From Bacillus_BD oryzisoli (lineage in GTDB: Bacteria; Bacillota; Bacilli; Bacillales; Cytobacillaceae): a DNA stretch of 64,000 nt. Shown piece after piece: positions 25,373 through 34,652 of the stretch. Positions within the stretch are counted from its first letter, which is position 1. Each line of letters begins with the position of its first letter. Position numbers and translations under genes: made by a program. The notes beneath the pieces are model-generated. The model saw only the letters and a list, made by a program, of their open reading frames with translations, was not told where the DNA came from and searched no databases. The stretch lies in contig NZ_CP137640.1 of assembly GCF_036670025.1 (NCBI RefSeq), positions 96,001 to 160,000 on the forward strand, given 5' to 3'.

Positions 25373-28300
25373 TTGCTTGATGTAAATAATTTTGAGTTTA
25401 TGAAAATAGGTCTGGCATCACCAGATAAAATTCGCTCATGGTCTTTTGGTGAAGTGAAAAAACCAGAAACGATTAACTATCGTACATTAAAGCCAGAAAA
25501 GGACGGCTTATTTTGCGAACGTATTTTTGGACCGCAAAAAGACTGGGAATGTCATTGTGGTAAATACAAACGTGTTCGCTATAAAGGTGTAGTTTGTGAC
25601 CGATGCGGTGTTGAAGTTACTCGTGCTAAAGTACGTCGTGAACGTATGGGGCATATTGAATTAGCTGCTCCTGTATCACATATTTGGTACTTTAAAGGAA
25701 TTCCAAGCCGTATGGGACTTGTATTGGATATGTCTCCGCGTGCATTGGAAGAGGTTATCTATTTTGCTTCTTACGTTGTAACGGATCCAGGGGATACAAC
25801 TCTTGAGAAGAAACAGCTTTTATCAGAGAAGGAATACCGTGCATATCGTGAAAAGTACGGAAATAAGTTCCAAGCATCAATGGGTGCAGAATCGATTAAA
25901 AAGCTCCTTTCAGATATCGATTTAACAAAGGAAGCCGATATGCTGAAAGAAGAGTTGAAATCAGCACAAGGGCAGCGTCGTACCCGTGCGATTAAGCGCC
26001 TTGAAGTAATTGAAGCATTCCGTGGTTCAGGCAATGAGCCATCATGGATGATTCTTGATGTTCTGCCAGTGATACCTCCTGAGCTACGTCCGATGGTTCA
26101 GCTTGACGGAGGTCGTTTTGCAACATCAGATTTAAACGATTTATATCGTCGTGTGATTAACCGTAATAACCGTTTAAAACGCTTATTGGATTTAGGAGCG
26201 CCAAGTATTATTGTCCAAAATGAAAAGCGTATGCTGCAGGAAGCTGTTGACGCTCTTATCGATAATGGACGCAGAGGCCGTCCGGTAACAGGTCCTGGTA
26301 ATAGACCTCTTAAATCTCTTTCACATATGTTAAAAGGTAAACAAGGACGTTTCCGTCAAAACCTATTAGGTAAACGTGTGGATTACTCTGGACGTTCGGT
26401 TATCGTTGTTGGTCCAAACCTTAAAATGTACCAATGCGGTCTTCCAAAAGAAATGGCATTGGAGCTTTTCAAGCCATTCGTGATGAAGGAGCTTGTTGAA
26501 AAGGGATTAGCCCATAATATTAAATCAGCTAAACGTAAAATTGAAAGAGTACAGCCTGAGATTTGGGATGTCTTAGAAGAGGTTATTAAAGAGCACCCAG
26601 TTCTTCTTAACCGTGCCCCAACACTGCATAGATTGGGAATTCAGGCATTCGAACCAACGCTTGTAGAAGGAAGAGCTATCCGTCTGCACCCGCTTGTATG
26701 TACAGCATATAATGCGGACTTTGACGGTGACCAAATGGCTGTACACGTACCGCTTTCATCTGAAGCGCAAGCGGAAGCACGTTTATTAATGCTTGCTGCA
26801 CAGAATATCTTGAACCCGAAGGATGGAAAGCCAGTTGTTACGCCATCCCAGGACATGGTTTTAGGAAATTATTATTTAACGCTTGAACGTGCAGGTTATG
26901 TTGGAGAAGGAATGATCGTTAACGATATTAACGAAGCGCTGTTAGCGTACCAAAATGGTTATGCACACCTGCATACTCGTATTGCCGTACGTGCAAGCTC
27001 GCTTAATAACCCGACATTTACGGAAGAGCAGAATAAAATGCTGTTAATCACAACAGTAGGAAAACTGATCTTCAATGAAATTTTACCTAAATCATTCCCT
27101 TATATAAATGAGCCGACTAAGAGTAATCTTGAAATAGAAACGCCTGCGAAGTACTTTGTTGATCCTGGTACGGATGTAAAGGCGCATATTGAAAGTATGC
27201 CTCTAGTTGATCCGTTTAAGAAAAAGATATTAGGTAATATCATTGCGGAAGTGTTCAAACGTTTTAAAATCACTGAAACGTCAAGAATGCTTGACCGTAT
27301 GAAGGATCTTGGATTTAAATATTCTACCAAGGCCGGAATTACGGTTGGGGTTGCCGATATCGTCGTATTAGGTGAAAAGAAAGAAATTATTGATGAAGCT
27401 CATAAAAAAGTAGAAAATGTCTTAAAGCAGTTTAGACGTGGTTTAATTACTGAAGATGAGCGTTATGACCGTGTAATTTCCATTTGGAGTGCTGCGAAAG
27501 ATACAATTCAATCAAAGCTGATGGACTCCTTGGAAAATACGAACCCAATCTTTATGATGAGTGATTCCGGAGCCCGTGGTAACGCATCAAACTTCACTCA
27601 GCTTGCAGGTATGCGTGGATTGATGGCCAACCCGGCTGGACGTATTATTGAGTTACCAATCATCTCAAGTTTCCGTGAAGGTTTAACCGTATTGGAATAC
27701 TTCATTTCTACACACGGAGCACGTAAAGGACTTGCCGATACAGCGTTGAAAACGGCTGACTCAGGTTACTTAACAAGACGTCTTGTTGATGTTGCGCAGG
27801 ATGTTATTGTCCGCGAGGATGATTGTGGAACAGACCGTGGTTTGCTGATTTCTGCATTAAAAGACGGTACTGAAATTATTGAATCCTTAGATGAACGATT
27901 GATCGGCCGTTATACTAGAAAAGCAGTTAAACATCCGGAAACAAAAGAAGTGATTGTACCGGAAAACAGTTTAATAACAGAGGATCTAGCTGTTGAAATC
28001 ATGAAGGCCAATATTGAACAGGTTTGGATTCGTTCTGCCTTTACATGTAATACCCGCCATGGCGTATGTAAAAAATGTTATGGTCGTAACCTTGCAACAG
28101 GCCAAGAGGTTGAAGTGGGTGAAGCGGTTGGTATTATCGCCGCACAGTCTATCGGTGAGCCAGGTACACAGTTAACAATGCGTACATTCCATACCGGAGG
28201 GGTTGCCGGAGATGATATCACTCAAGGTTTACCGCGTATCCAGGAAATTTTCGAGGCGCGTAATCCAAAAGGCCAAGCAGTCATCACTGAAATTGATGGT

Positions 28301-28972
28301 GTTGTTGTAGGTATTAACGAAGGCCGTGATCGTCAGCATGAGATTGTGATTCAAGGTCAATTAGAAACTAGAACATATACAGCACCATATACAGCTAGAT
28401 TAAAGGTTGCTGTTAATGACCATGTTGAAAGAGGTCAAGAGCTAACAGAGGGTTCTATCGATCCGAAGGAATTAATCAAGGTAAAAGATGTTATGTCCGT
28501 ACAAGAGTACCTGCTTAAAGAAGTACAAAAGGTATATAGAATGCAGGGTGTTGAAATCGGCGACAAGCACGTTGAGGTTATGGTTCGTCAAATGCTCCGT
28601 AAAGTCCGTGTGATCGAAGCTGGTGAAACAGATGTACTTCCAGGTACACTTCTCGACATACATCAATTCACGGATGCTAACGAAAAGGCATTGCTCGAAG
28701 GTAAAATGCCGGCAACCGGGCGTCCTGTGTTACTTGGTATTACAAAGGCTTCTCTGGAAACAGACTCCTTCTTATCTGCTGCGTCCTTCCAAGAAACGAC
28801 GAGAGTTCTTACAGATGCAGCGATCAAAGGAAAACGTGATGAATTACTAGGCCTGAAGGAAAATGTAATAATAGGTAAATTAATTCCTGCAGGAACTGGA
28901 ATGTCACGTTATCGCAGAGCTGAACCATATACAAACGAGGAAGTATCAGAAAGTCCAGTAACAGTAGAGTAA
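25373..28972 (+). CDS. rpoC: RpoC, RNA polymerase beta' subunit
   Basis: This is the catalytic beta' subunit. The 1199-residue product has the N-terminal zinc ribbon (CHCGKYKRVRYKGVVCDRCG), the absolutely conserved NADFDGDQM active site that binds magnesium, the trigger loop with GEPGTQLTMRTFHTGG, and a second zinc site in CNTRHGVCKKCYG. The start is TTG at 25373, giving MLDVNNFEFMKIG as in B. subtilis, after a GGGAGG site. Confidence 0.98.
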   Translation: MLDVNNFEFMKIGLASPDKIRSWSFGEVKKPETINYRTLKPEKDGLFCERIFGPQKDWECHCGKYKRVRYKGVVCDRCGVEVTRAKVRRERMGHIELAAPVSHIWYFKGIPSRMGLVLDMSPRALEEVIYFASYVVTDPGDTTLEKKQLLSEKEYRAYREKYGNKFQASMGAESIKKLLSDIDLTKEADMLKEELKSAQGQRRTRAIKRLEVIEAFRGSGNEPSWMILDVLPVIPPELRPMVQLDGGRFATSDLNDLYRRVINRNNRLKRLLDLGAPSIIVQNEKRMLQEAVDALIDNGRRGRPVTGPGNRPLKSLSHMLKGKQGRFRQNLLGKRVDYSGRSVIVVGPNLKMYQCGLPKEMALELFKPFVMKELVEKGLAHNIKSAKRKIERVQPEIWDVLEEVIKEHPVLLNRAPTLHRLGIQAFEPTLVEGRAIRLHPLVCTAYNADFDGDQMAVHVPLSSEAQAEARLLMLAAQNILNPKDGKPVVTPSQDMVLGNYYLTLERAGYVGEGMIVNDINEALLAYQNGYAHLHTRIAVRASSLNNPTFTEEQNKMLLITTVGKLIFNEILPKSFPYINEPTKSNLEIETPAKYFVDPGTDVKAHIESMPLVDPFKKKILGNIIAEVFKRFKITETSRMLDRMKDLGFKYSTKAGITVGVADIVVLGEKKEIIDEAHKKVENVLKQFRRGLITEDERYDRVISIWSAAKDTIQSKLMDSLENTNPIFMMSDSGARGNASNFTQLAGMRGLMANPAGRIIELPIISSFREGLTVLEYFISTHGARKGLADTALKTADSGYLTRRLVDVAQDVIVREDDCGTDRGLLISALKDGTEIIESLDERLIGRYTRKAVKHPETKEVIVPENSLITEDLAVEIMKANIEQVWIRSAFTCNTRHGVCKKCYGRNLATGQEVEVGEAVGIIAAQSIGEPGTQLTMRTFHTGGVAGDDITQGLPRIQEIFEARNPKGQAVITEIDGVVVGINEGRDRQHEIVIQGQLETRTYTAPYTARLKVAVNDHVERGQELTEGSIDPKELIKVKDVMSVQEYLLKEVQKVYRMQGVEIGDKHVEVMVRQMLRKVRVIEAGETDVLPGTLLDIHQFTDANEKALLEGKMPATGRPVLLGITKASLETDSFLSAASFQETTRVLTDAAIKGKRDELLGLKENVIIGKLIPAGTGMSRYRRAEPYTNEEVSESPVTVE

Positions 28973-28977
28973 ATGGA

Positions 28978-29010
28978 GATACAGCACTCCCTTCAAAGGA
29001 GTGCTGTATC
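28978..29010 (+). promoter_or_regulatory. Perfect 13-base inverted repeat after rpoC
   Basis: GATACAGCACTCC pairs perfectly with GGAGTGCTGTATC around a 7-base loop, five bases after the rpoC stop. The expected T tract is missing, so this may protect the 3' end of the mRNA rather than terminate transcription. Confidence 0.6.
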
Positions 29011-29097
29011 ACTGTTATCTAAGAAGTTCGTATTTATCGGCAGAAACTCAGTACTGCACATATATTTATATAGTTTTAAAAAAAAGCAATAACGATG

Positions 29098-29126
29098 TTG
29101 ACATCGTTGACTCGAAGTGATAATAT
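29098..29126 (+). promoter_or_regulatory. Strong sigma-A promoter of the rplGB-rpsL operon
   Basis: TTGACA and TAATAT are separated by 17 bases, with TG one base before the -10 box. It should drive rplGB, rpsL, rpsG and fusA. Confidence 0.85.
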
Positions 29127-29170
29127 TCTAAAGGTGCTCCTAATACCCGGATACTTTGGAGGATATTTTA

Positions 29171-29419
29171 ATGTCTTATGAAAAAGTATATCTGGCAAAA
29201 AGCATTATCATAGGAACAAAGCAAACTGCAAGAGCTCTTAAAACTGTGAGCATTTCTGAAGTACTGGTTGCGATGGATGCGGATCCTAGGTTGACGACGA
29301 AAATCGTATCACAGGCAGAAGAAGTAAATGTTCCAGTAACATATGTTGAATCGATGAATAAACTCGGCAAGACATGTGGTATAAAAGTAGGGGCAGCAGT
29401 TGTAGCGATTATTAGTTAA
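29171..29419 (+). CDS. rplGB: L7Ae-like ribosome-associated protein (YbxF family)
   Basis: L7Ae-family proteins bind kink-turn RNA. The 82-residue product has the family core KSIIIGTKQTARALK and the C-terminal LGKTCGIKVGAAVVAI. In B. subtilis the equivalent gene ybxF (rplGB) lies at the same position between rpoC and rpsL. ATG at 29171 follows GGAGG by eight bases; the upstream in-frame ATG lies before that site. Its precise role in Bacillus is not settled. Confidence 0.93.
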   Translation: MSYEKVYLAKSIIIGTKQTARALKTVSISEVLVAMDADPRLTTKIVSQAEEVNVPVTYVESMNKLGKTCGIKVGAAVVAIIS

Positions 29420-29521
29420 TAATGTTTTTGTAGAATTGTTCTGCAAAGACTTTGTTTTTACTTTAAAATGGTCCACCTGGATGTGTGGGCTTAAGAAATT
29501 TGTGAAAGGAGGAAACTTAAA

Positions 29522-29944
29522 ATGCCTACTATTAATCAATTAGTACGTAAACCACGCCAAACAATCGTGGAAAAGTCAAAATCACCAGCACTTAACAAAG
29601 GGTACAACAGCTTTAAGAAATCTCAAACAAACTTAACATCACCTCAAAAACGTGGGGTTTGTACTCGTGTTGGTACAATGACACCGAAAAAACCAAACTC
29701 AGCGTTACGTAAATATGCCCGTGTACGTTTATCTAACGGAATCGAGGTAACTGCTTACATTCCTGGTATTGGACACAATCTACAAGAACACAGTGTTGTG
29801 TTAATCCGTGGTGGACGTGTAAAAGATTTACCAGGGGTACGTTACCACATTGTCCGCGGTGCTTTAGATACTGCTGGAGTTAACAACCGTATGCAAGGAC
29901 GTTCGAAATACGGTACAAAGAGACCAAAACCTGCAAAAAAATAA
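29522..29944 (+). CDS. rpsL: Ribosomal protein S12
   Basis: S12 lines the decoding centre. The 140-residue product has the invariant TPKKPNSALRKYARVRLSNG loop (K56, K57) and GGRVKDLPGVRYH; residues where streptomycin resistance usually arises are wild type. It follows GAAAGGAGG. In the 102-base leader CCAC-N8-GTGG forms a small stem (29472-29487). Confidence 0.98.
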   Translation: MPTINQLVRKPRQTIVEKSKSPALNKGYNSFKKSQTNLTSPQKRGVCTRVGTMTPKKPNSALRKYARVRLSNGIEVTAYIPGIGHNLQEHSVVLIRGGRVKDLPGVRYHIVRGALDTAGVNNRMQGRSKYGTKRPKPAKK

Positions 29945-29981
29945 TCTAAGATAATAACACTTCTTGAAAGGAGGAAATAAT

Positions 29982-30452
29982 ATGCCACGTAAAGGTCCTG
30001 TAGCAAAGAGAGACGTGTTACCAGATCCTATTTACAATTCAAAGCTTGTTACTCGCCTGATCAACAAAATGATGATCGATGGTAAAAGAGGTAAATCACA
30101 AGCGATTCTATATTCTGCATTTGATATCATTCGCGAGCGTACTGGCAAAGAGCCAATGGAAGTATTCGATCAAGCGCTTAAAAACATCATGCCTGTTCTT
30201 GAAGTAAGAGCACGCCGTGTTGGTGGTGCAAACTACCAAGTACCAGTTGAGGTGCGTCCTGATCGCCGTACGACACTTGGTCTTCGTTGGTTAGTAAACT
30301 ATTCTCGTCTTCGCGGTGAGAAAACAATGGAAGAGCGTTTAGCTAACGAAATTCTAGATGCAGCTAACAATTCTGGTGCATCTGTTAAGAAACGTGAGGA
30401 CACTCACAAAATGGCTGAAGCTAATAAAGCTTTCGCTCACTATCGTTGGTAA
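29982..30452 (+). CDS. rpsG: Ribosomal protein S7
   Basis: S7 starts assembly of the 30S head and binds the 3' major domain of 16S rRNA. The 156-residue product begins MPRKGPVAKRDVLPDPIYNSKLV and carries EVRPDRRTTLGLRWLVNYSR. ATG at 29982 follows GAAAGGAGGAA; a second in-frame ATG 18 bases before lies ahead of that site. It is cotranscribed with rpsL and fusA. Confidence 0.98.
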   Translation: MPRKGPVAKRDVLPDPIYNSKLVTRLINKMMIDGKRGKSQAILYSAFDIIRERTGKEPMEVFDQALKNIMPVLEVRARRVGGANYQVPVEVRPDRRTTLGLRWLVNYSRLRGEKTMEERLANEILDAANNSGASVKKREDTHKMAEANKAFAHYRW

Positions 30453-30502
30453 AATTAACTTAATTCTAAAAACATCCTCAAACAAGGAAGGAGAAATACA
30501 AT

Positions 30503-32581
30503 ATGACAAGAGAGTTCTCCTTAGCAAATACACGTAATATCGGCATCATGGCTCACATCGATGCCGGTAAAACAACAACCACTGAGCGTGTCCTTTATTA
30601 TACAGGCCGTATCCATAAGATCGGTGAAACACATGAAGGTGCATCTCAAATGGACTGGATGGAACAAGAACAAGAACGTGGTATTACGATCACCTCCGCT
30701 GCGACTACTGCGCAGTGGGCTGGTCACCGCGTTAACATCATTGACACACCAGGACACGTAGACTTCACTGTTGAAGTTGAACGTTCTCTTCGTGTTCTTG
30801 ATGGTGCAGTAGCTGTTCTTGATGCTCAATCAGGTGTAGAACCGCAAACTGAAACAGTTTGGCGTCAAGCAACAACATACGGCGTTCCACGTGTTGTATT
30901 TGTTAACAAAATGGATAAGCTTGGAGCGGACTTTATCTATTCATTAGGTACATTGCATGAGCGTCTGCAAGCAAATGCCCATGCAATTCAGTTACCAATC
31001 GGAGCAGAAGATCAATTCGAAGGAATTATCGACCTAGTTGAAATGAAAGCAACTATGTATGTAAATGATCTTGGTACTGATATGCAAGAAGTTGAAATTC
31101 CTGAAGCTTACAAAGATCAAGCTGAAGAATATCGCGAAAAATTATTAGAAGCAGTTGCTGAGTTAGATGAGAATCTAATGGAAAAATATCTTGGCGGAGA
31201 AGAAATTACAACAGCTGAATTAAAGGCTGCTATCCGTAAAGGTACTTGTAACGTTGAATTCTATCCGGTTATCTGCGGATCTGCATTCAAGAACAAAGGT
31301 GTTCAAAAAATGTTAGACGCAGTTGTAGATTACCTACCATCACCACTTGATGTTCCAGCAATCAAAGGAACTCTACCAGATTCTGATGAAGTAATAGAAC
31401 GTCATTCAAGTGATGAAGAGCCATTCTCAGCTCTAGCCTTCAAAGTTATGACAGACCCTTATGTAGGTAAATTAACATTCTTCCGTGTGTACTCTGGTAC
31501 ACTTCAATCTGGATCATATGTACAAAACTCTACAAAAGGTAAGCGTGAGCGTGTAGGACGTATCCTGCAAATGCACGCAAACAGCCGTCAAGAAATCTCT
31601 GAGGTTTACGCTGGAGATATTGCAGCTGCAGTTGGTTTAAAAGATACAACAACTGGTGATACTCTTTGTGATGAAAAGAATCTAGTTATTCTTGAATCTA
31701 TGGAATTCCCAGAGCCTGTTATCCAACTTTCAGTTGAACCAAAATCAAAGGCCGACCAAGATAAGATGACAACAGCTTTACAAAAACTTCAAGAGGAAGA
31801 TCCTACATTCAGAGCTCATACTGATCAAGAAACTGGACAAGTTATCATTGCTGGTATGGGTGAGCTTCACTTAGATATCATCGTTGACCGTATGCGTCGC
31901 GAATTCAAGGTTGAAGCAAATGTCGGTGCTCCACAGGTTTCTTACCGTGAAACATTCCGCCAATCTGCACAAGTTGAAGGTAAATTCGCTCGTCAATCTG
32001 GTGGACGTGGACAATTCGGACATGTTTGGATTGAGTTCTCTCCAAATGAAGAAGGTAAAGGCTTTGAGTTTGAAAATGCAATCGTTGGTGGGGTTGTCCC
32101 TCGTGAATACATACCGGCTGTTGAAGCAGGTCTTGAAGATTCACTTCAAAGAGGTGTATTAGCAGGATTCCCATTGGTTGACGTTAAAGCTAAGTTATTT
32201 GACGGTTCATACCATGATGTCGACTCAAGTGAGATGGCGTTTAAAATTGCAGCTTCACTTGCATTGAAGAACGCTGCATCAAAATGTAACCCAGTTATCC
32301 TTGAACCTGTTATGAAGGTTGAAGTTGTTATTCCTGAAGAATATTTAGGAGATATCATGGGTCAAATTACAGCTCGTCGTGGACGTGTTGAAGGTATGGA
32401 AGCACGCGGAAACGCACAAGTTGTAAAAGCAATGGTTCCACTTTCAGAAATGTTTGGATATGCAACATCACTTCGTTCTAGTACACAAGGACGTGGAGTA
32501 TTCTCTATGCACTTTGATCACTATGAAGAAGTACCAAAATCAATTTCTGAAGAAATCATCAAAAAAAATAAAGGTGAATAA
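30503..32581 (+). CDS. fusA: Elongation factor G
   Basis: EF-G is the GTPase that moves tRNA and mRNA through the ribosome. The 692-residue product has the GTPase motifs AHIDAGKTT (17-25), DTPGHVDFT and NKMDKLG, and the five-domain layout ending in GYATSLRSSTQGRGVFSMHF. It lies in the str operon after rpsG, and only one fusA copy is seen here. Confidence 0.98.
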   Translation: MTREFSLANTRNIGIMAHIDAGKTTTTERVLYYTGRIHKIGETHEGASQMDWMEQEQERGITITSAATTAQWAGHRVNIIDTPGHVDFTVEVERSLRVLDGAVAVLDAQSGVEPQTETVWRQATTYGVPRVVFVNKMDKLGADFIYSLGTLHERLQANAHAIQLPIGAEDQFEGIIDLVEMKATMYVNDLGTDMQEVEIPEAYKDQAEEYREKLLEAVAELDENLMEKYLGGEEITTAELKAAIRKGTCNVEFYPVICGSAFKNKGVQKMLDAVVDYLPSPLDVPAIKGTLPDSDEVIERHSSDEEPFSALAFKVMTDPYVGKLTFFRVYSGTLQSGSYVQNSTKGKRERVGRILQMHANSRQEISEVYAGDIAAAVGLKDTTTGDTLCDEKNLVILESMEFPEPVIQLSVEPKSKADQDKMTTALQKLQEEDPTFRAHTDQETGQVIIAGMGELHLDIIVDRMRREFKVEANVGAPQVSYRETFRQSAQVEGKFARQSGGRGQFGHVWIEFSPNEEGKGFEFENAIVGGVVPREYIPAVEAGLEDSLQRGVLAGFPLVDVKAKLFDGSYHDVDSSEMAFKIAASLALKNAASKCNPVILEPVMKVEVVIPEEYLGDIMGQITARRGRVEGMEARGNAQVVKAMVPLSEMFGYATSLRSSTQGRGVFSMHFDHYEEVPKSISEEIIKKNKGE

Positions 32582-32631
32582 TTGATTTTACCTATTATTT
32601 CAAGTATAACTACTTATGTAAGTTAAGCTGT

Positions 32632-32649
32632 GGGAAGGGGCCCCTTCCC
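32632..32649 (+). promoter_or_regulatory. Perfect GC-rich palindrome between fusA and tuf
   Basis: GGGAAGGGG is followed directly by its reverse complement CCCCTTCCC, giving an 18-base palindrome with no loop bases. No T tract follows. It lies in the 120-base leader of tuf and probably shapes the mRNA or marks a processing site. Confidence 0.6.
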
Positions 32650-32701
32650 TGCAGTCATTAAAAATACTTAAACTTTTTTATATTAAAGGAGGATTTTCCT
32701 A

Positions 32702-33889
32702 ATGGCAAAAGCTAAATTCGATCGTTCTAAGCCACACGTTAACATTGGTACAATTGGTCACGTTGACCATGGTAAAACTACTTTAACAGCTGCAATCACA
32801 ACTGTTCTTGCAAAAGCAGGCGGCGGTGAAGCACGCGGTTATGATCAAATTGATAACGCTCCAGAAGAAAAAGAGCGTGGAATCACAATCAACACTTCTC
32901 ACGTAGAGTATGAAACTACTAACCGTCACTATGCACACGTTGACTGCCCAGGACACGCTGACTATGTTAAAAACATGATCACTGGTGCTGCTCAAATGGA
33001 CGGCGGTATCCTAGTAGTATCTGCTGCTGACGGCCCAATGCCACAAACTCGTGAGCACATTCTTCTTTCTCGTCAAGTAGGTGTACCTTACCTTGTTGTA
33101 TTCATGAACAAGTGTGATATGGTTGACGATGAAGAATTATTAGAATTAGTTGAAATGGAAATTCGTGATCTATTATCTGAATACGATTTCCCTGGCGATG
33201 ATATTCCAGTTGTTAAAGGTTCTGCTCTTAAAGCTCTTGAAGGTGAAGCAGAATGGGAAGAAAAAATCATCGAACTTATGGCTGCAGTAGATGAGTATAT
33301 CCCAACTCCAACTCGTGACACTGACAAACCATTCATGATGCCTGTTGAGGACGTATTCTCAATCACTGGTCGTGGTACTGTTGCTACAGGTCGTGTTGAG
33401 CGTGGACAAGTTAAAGTTGGTGACGTAATCGAAATCATCGGTTTAACTGAAGAGCCAAAATCAACTACTGTAACTGGTGTTGAAATGTTCCGTAAGCTTC
33501 TTGATTATGCTGAAGCTGGAGATAACATTGGTGCACTTCTTCGTGGGGTTGCTCGTGAAGATATCCAACGTGGTCAAGTATTAGCTAAACCAGGTTCAAT
33601 TACACCACACACAAAATTTAAAGCACAAGTATATGTATTATCTAAAGAAGAAGGTGGACGTCACACTCCATTCTTCTCAAACTACCGTCCTCAGTTCTAC
33701 TTCCGTACAACTGACGTAACTGGTATCATCCAACTTCCAGAAGGCGTAGAAATGGTTATGCCTGGCGATAACATCGAAATGACTGTAGAACTTATCGCTC
33801 CAATCGCTATCGAAGAAGGAACTAAGTTCTCAATCCGTGAAGGTGGCCGTACTGTAGGCGCTGGATCTGTTGCAACTATCTCTGAGTAA
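32702..33889 (+). CDS. tuf: Elongation factor Tu
   Basis: EF-Tu brings aminoacyl-tRNA to the ribosome. The 395-residue product has GHVDHGKTT (19-27), DCPGHADYVKNMITGAAQMD and NKCDMVDDEE GTPase motifs, and domains 2 and 3 ending in GGRTVGAGSVATISE. It is preceded by a strong AAAGGAGGA site and closed by a strong terminator. Confidence 0.99.
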   Translation: MAKAKFDRSKPHVNIGTIGHVDHGKTTLTAAITTVLAKAGGGEARGYDQIDNAPEEKERGITINTSHVEYETTNRHYAHVDCPGHADYVKNMITGAAQMDGGILVVSAADGPMPQTREHILLSRQVGVPYLVVFMNKCDMVDDEELLELVEMEIRDLLSEYDFPGDDIPVVKGSALKALEGEAEWEEKIIELMAAVDEYIPTPTRDTDKPFMMPVEDVFSITGRGTVATGRVERGQVKVGDVIEIIGLTEEPKSTTVTGVEMFRKLLDYAEAGDNIGALLRGVAREDIQRGQVLAKPGSITPHTKFKAQVYVLSKEEGGRHTPFFSNYRPQFYFRTTDVTGIIQLPEGVEMVMPGDNIEMTVELIAPIAIEEGTKFSIREGGRTVGAGSVATISE

Positions 33890-33903
33890 TAACTATTTAA
33901 TAG

Positions 33904-33936
33904 AAAACAGATGGGTGACGACCCATCTGTTTTTTT
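33904..33936 (+). terminator. Terminator after tuf
   Basis: AAAACAGATGGGT pairs with ACCCATCTGTTTT around a 4-base loop and is followed by a T tract. It ends the str operon. Confidence 0.95.
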
Positions 33937-34075
33937 GTATTTTAAATGTAACTTTAAAGAGTAAATGTTTGTACTTGTTTCTTCTTATATATATTAGTTA
34001 AAATTTGTATACTGTTCATTTTCCATTCTGACAAAAAATAGGCAAAGGTACCAATCTAAAATCCTTTAATCTTAC

Positions 34076-34104
34076 TTGAAATTTGCTACATAACCCATTA
34101 TAAT
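34076..34104 (+). promoter_or_regulatory. S10 operon promoter P1
   Basis: TTGAAA and a perfect TATAAT are separated by 17 bases. Confidence 0.8.
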
Positions 34105-34145
34105 AGGAAAAGTGTTCGAGAGAGAGAAAGAAATAATAATTACTG

Positions 34146-34174
34146 TTGCTTTTCTTAACTCTTTTCTGTATAAT
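34146..34174 (+). promoter_or_regulatory. S10 operon promoter P2
   Basis: TTGCTT and a perfect TATAAT are separated by 17 bases, 70 bases downstream of P1. Confidence 0.75.
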
Positions 34175-34182
34175 AGACAATG

Positions 34183-34290
34183 TTGGTTTTCGACTGCGAT
34201 GATGCAGGAGGTTGCCGACACACCCGGCCGCTTTGCCATGGCGAGTGTGTAGGGATATTTCTGCGGAGAATGTCTATTTTAAAATAGGCG
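34183..34290 (+). ncRNA. Structured leader of the S10 operon (putative)
   Basis: Between P2 and rpsJ lies a GC-richer segment with ACACACCCGG and CGAGTGTGT able to pair around CCGCTTTGCCATGG. From memory, related Bacilli have a similar S10 leader. The regulatory protein is unknown; L4 serves this role in enterobacteria but that cannot be assumed here. Confidence 0.45.
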
Positions 34291-34307
34291 ATAAAGGAGG
34301 GAAAATA

Positions 34308-34616
34308 ATGGCAAAACAAAAAATTCGTATCCGACTTAAAGCATATGATCACAGAATTCTTGATCAATCTTCTGAAAAGATTGTTGAAACTGCGAAACGT
34401 TCTGGTGCAGCTGTATCTGGTCCGATTCCGCTTCCGACCGAGAAATCTGTATACACGATTTTACGTGCGGTTCATAAGTACAAAGATTCTCGTGAACAAT
34501 TTGAGATGCGTACTCACAAGCGTTTAATTGATATTATTAATCCAACACCACAAACTGTTGATTCATTAATGCGTTTGGATTTACCATCCGGTGTTGATAT
34601 CGAAATTAAATTATAA
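34308..34616 (+). CDS. rpsJ: Ribosomal protein S10
   Basis: S10 is a 30S head protein and also the NusE partner of NusB in antitermination. The 102-residue product begins MAKQKIRIRLKAYDHRILDQ and has GPIPLPTEKSVYTILRAVHKYKDSREQFEMRTHKR. ATG at 34308 follows AAAGGAGGG; a longer in-frame start 96 bases upstream lies in the structured leader and is rejected. It is the first gene of the S10 cluster. Confidence 0.98.
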   Translation: MAKQKIRIRLKAYDHRILDQSSEKIVETAKRSGAAVSGPIPLPTEKSVYTILRAVHKYKDSREQFEMRTHKRLIDIINPTPQTVDSLMRLDLPSGVDIEIKL

Positions 34617-34652
34617 TAAACATAATTAACTAATAATTAGGAGGTGTGACTA

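Noticed and set aside
29171..29419. YbxF-like protein as a canonical large-subunit ribosomal protein L7Ae
   Set aside because: L7Ae is not a standard core protein of the bacterial ribosome; only kink-turn RNA binding is supported by the family, so the call is kept general.
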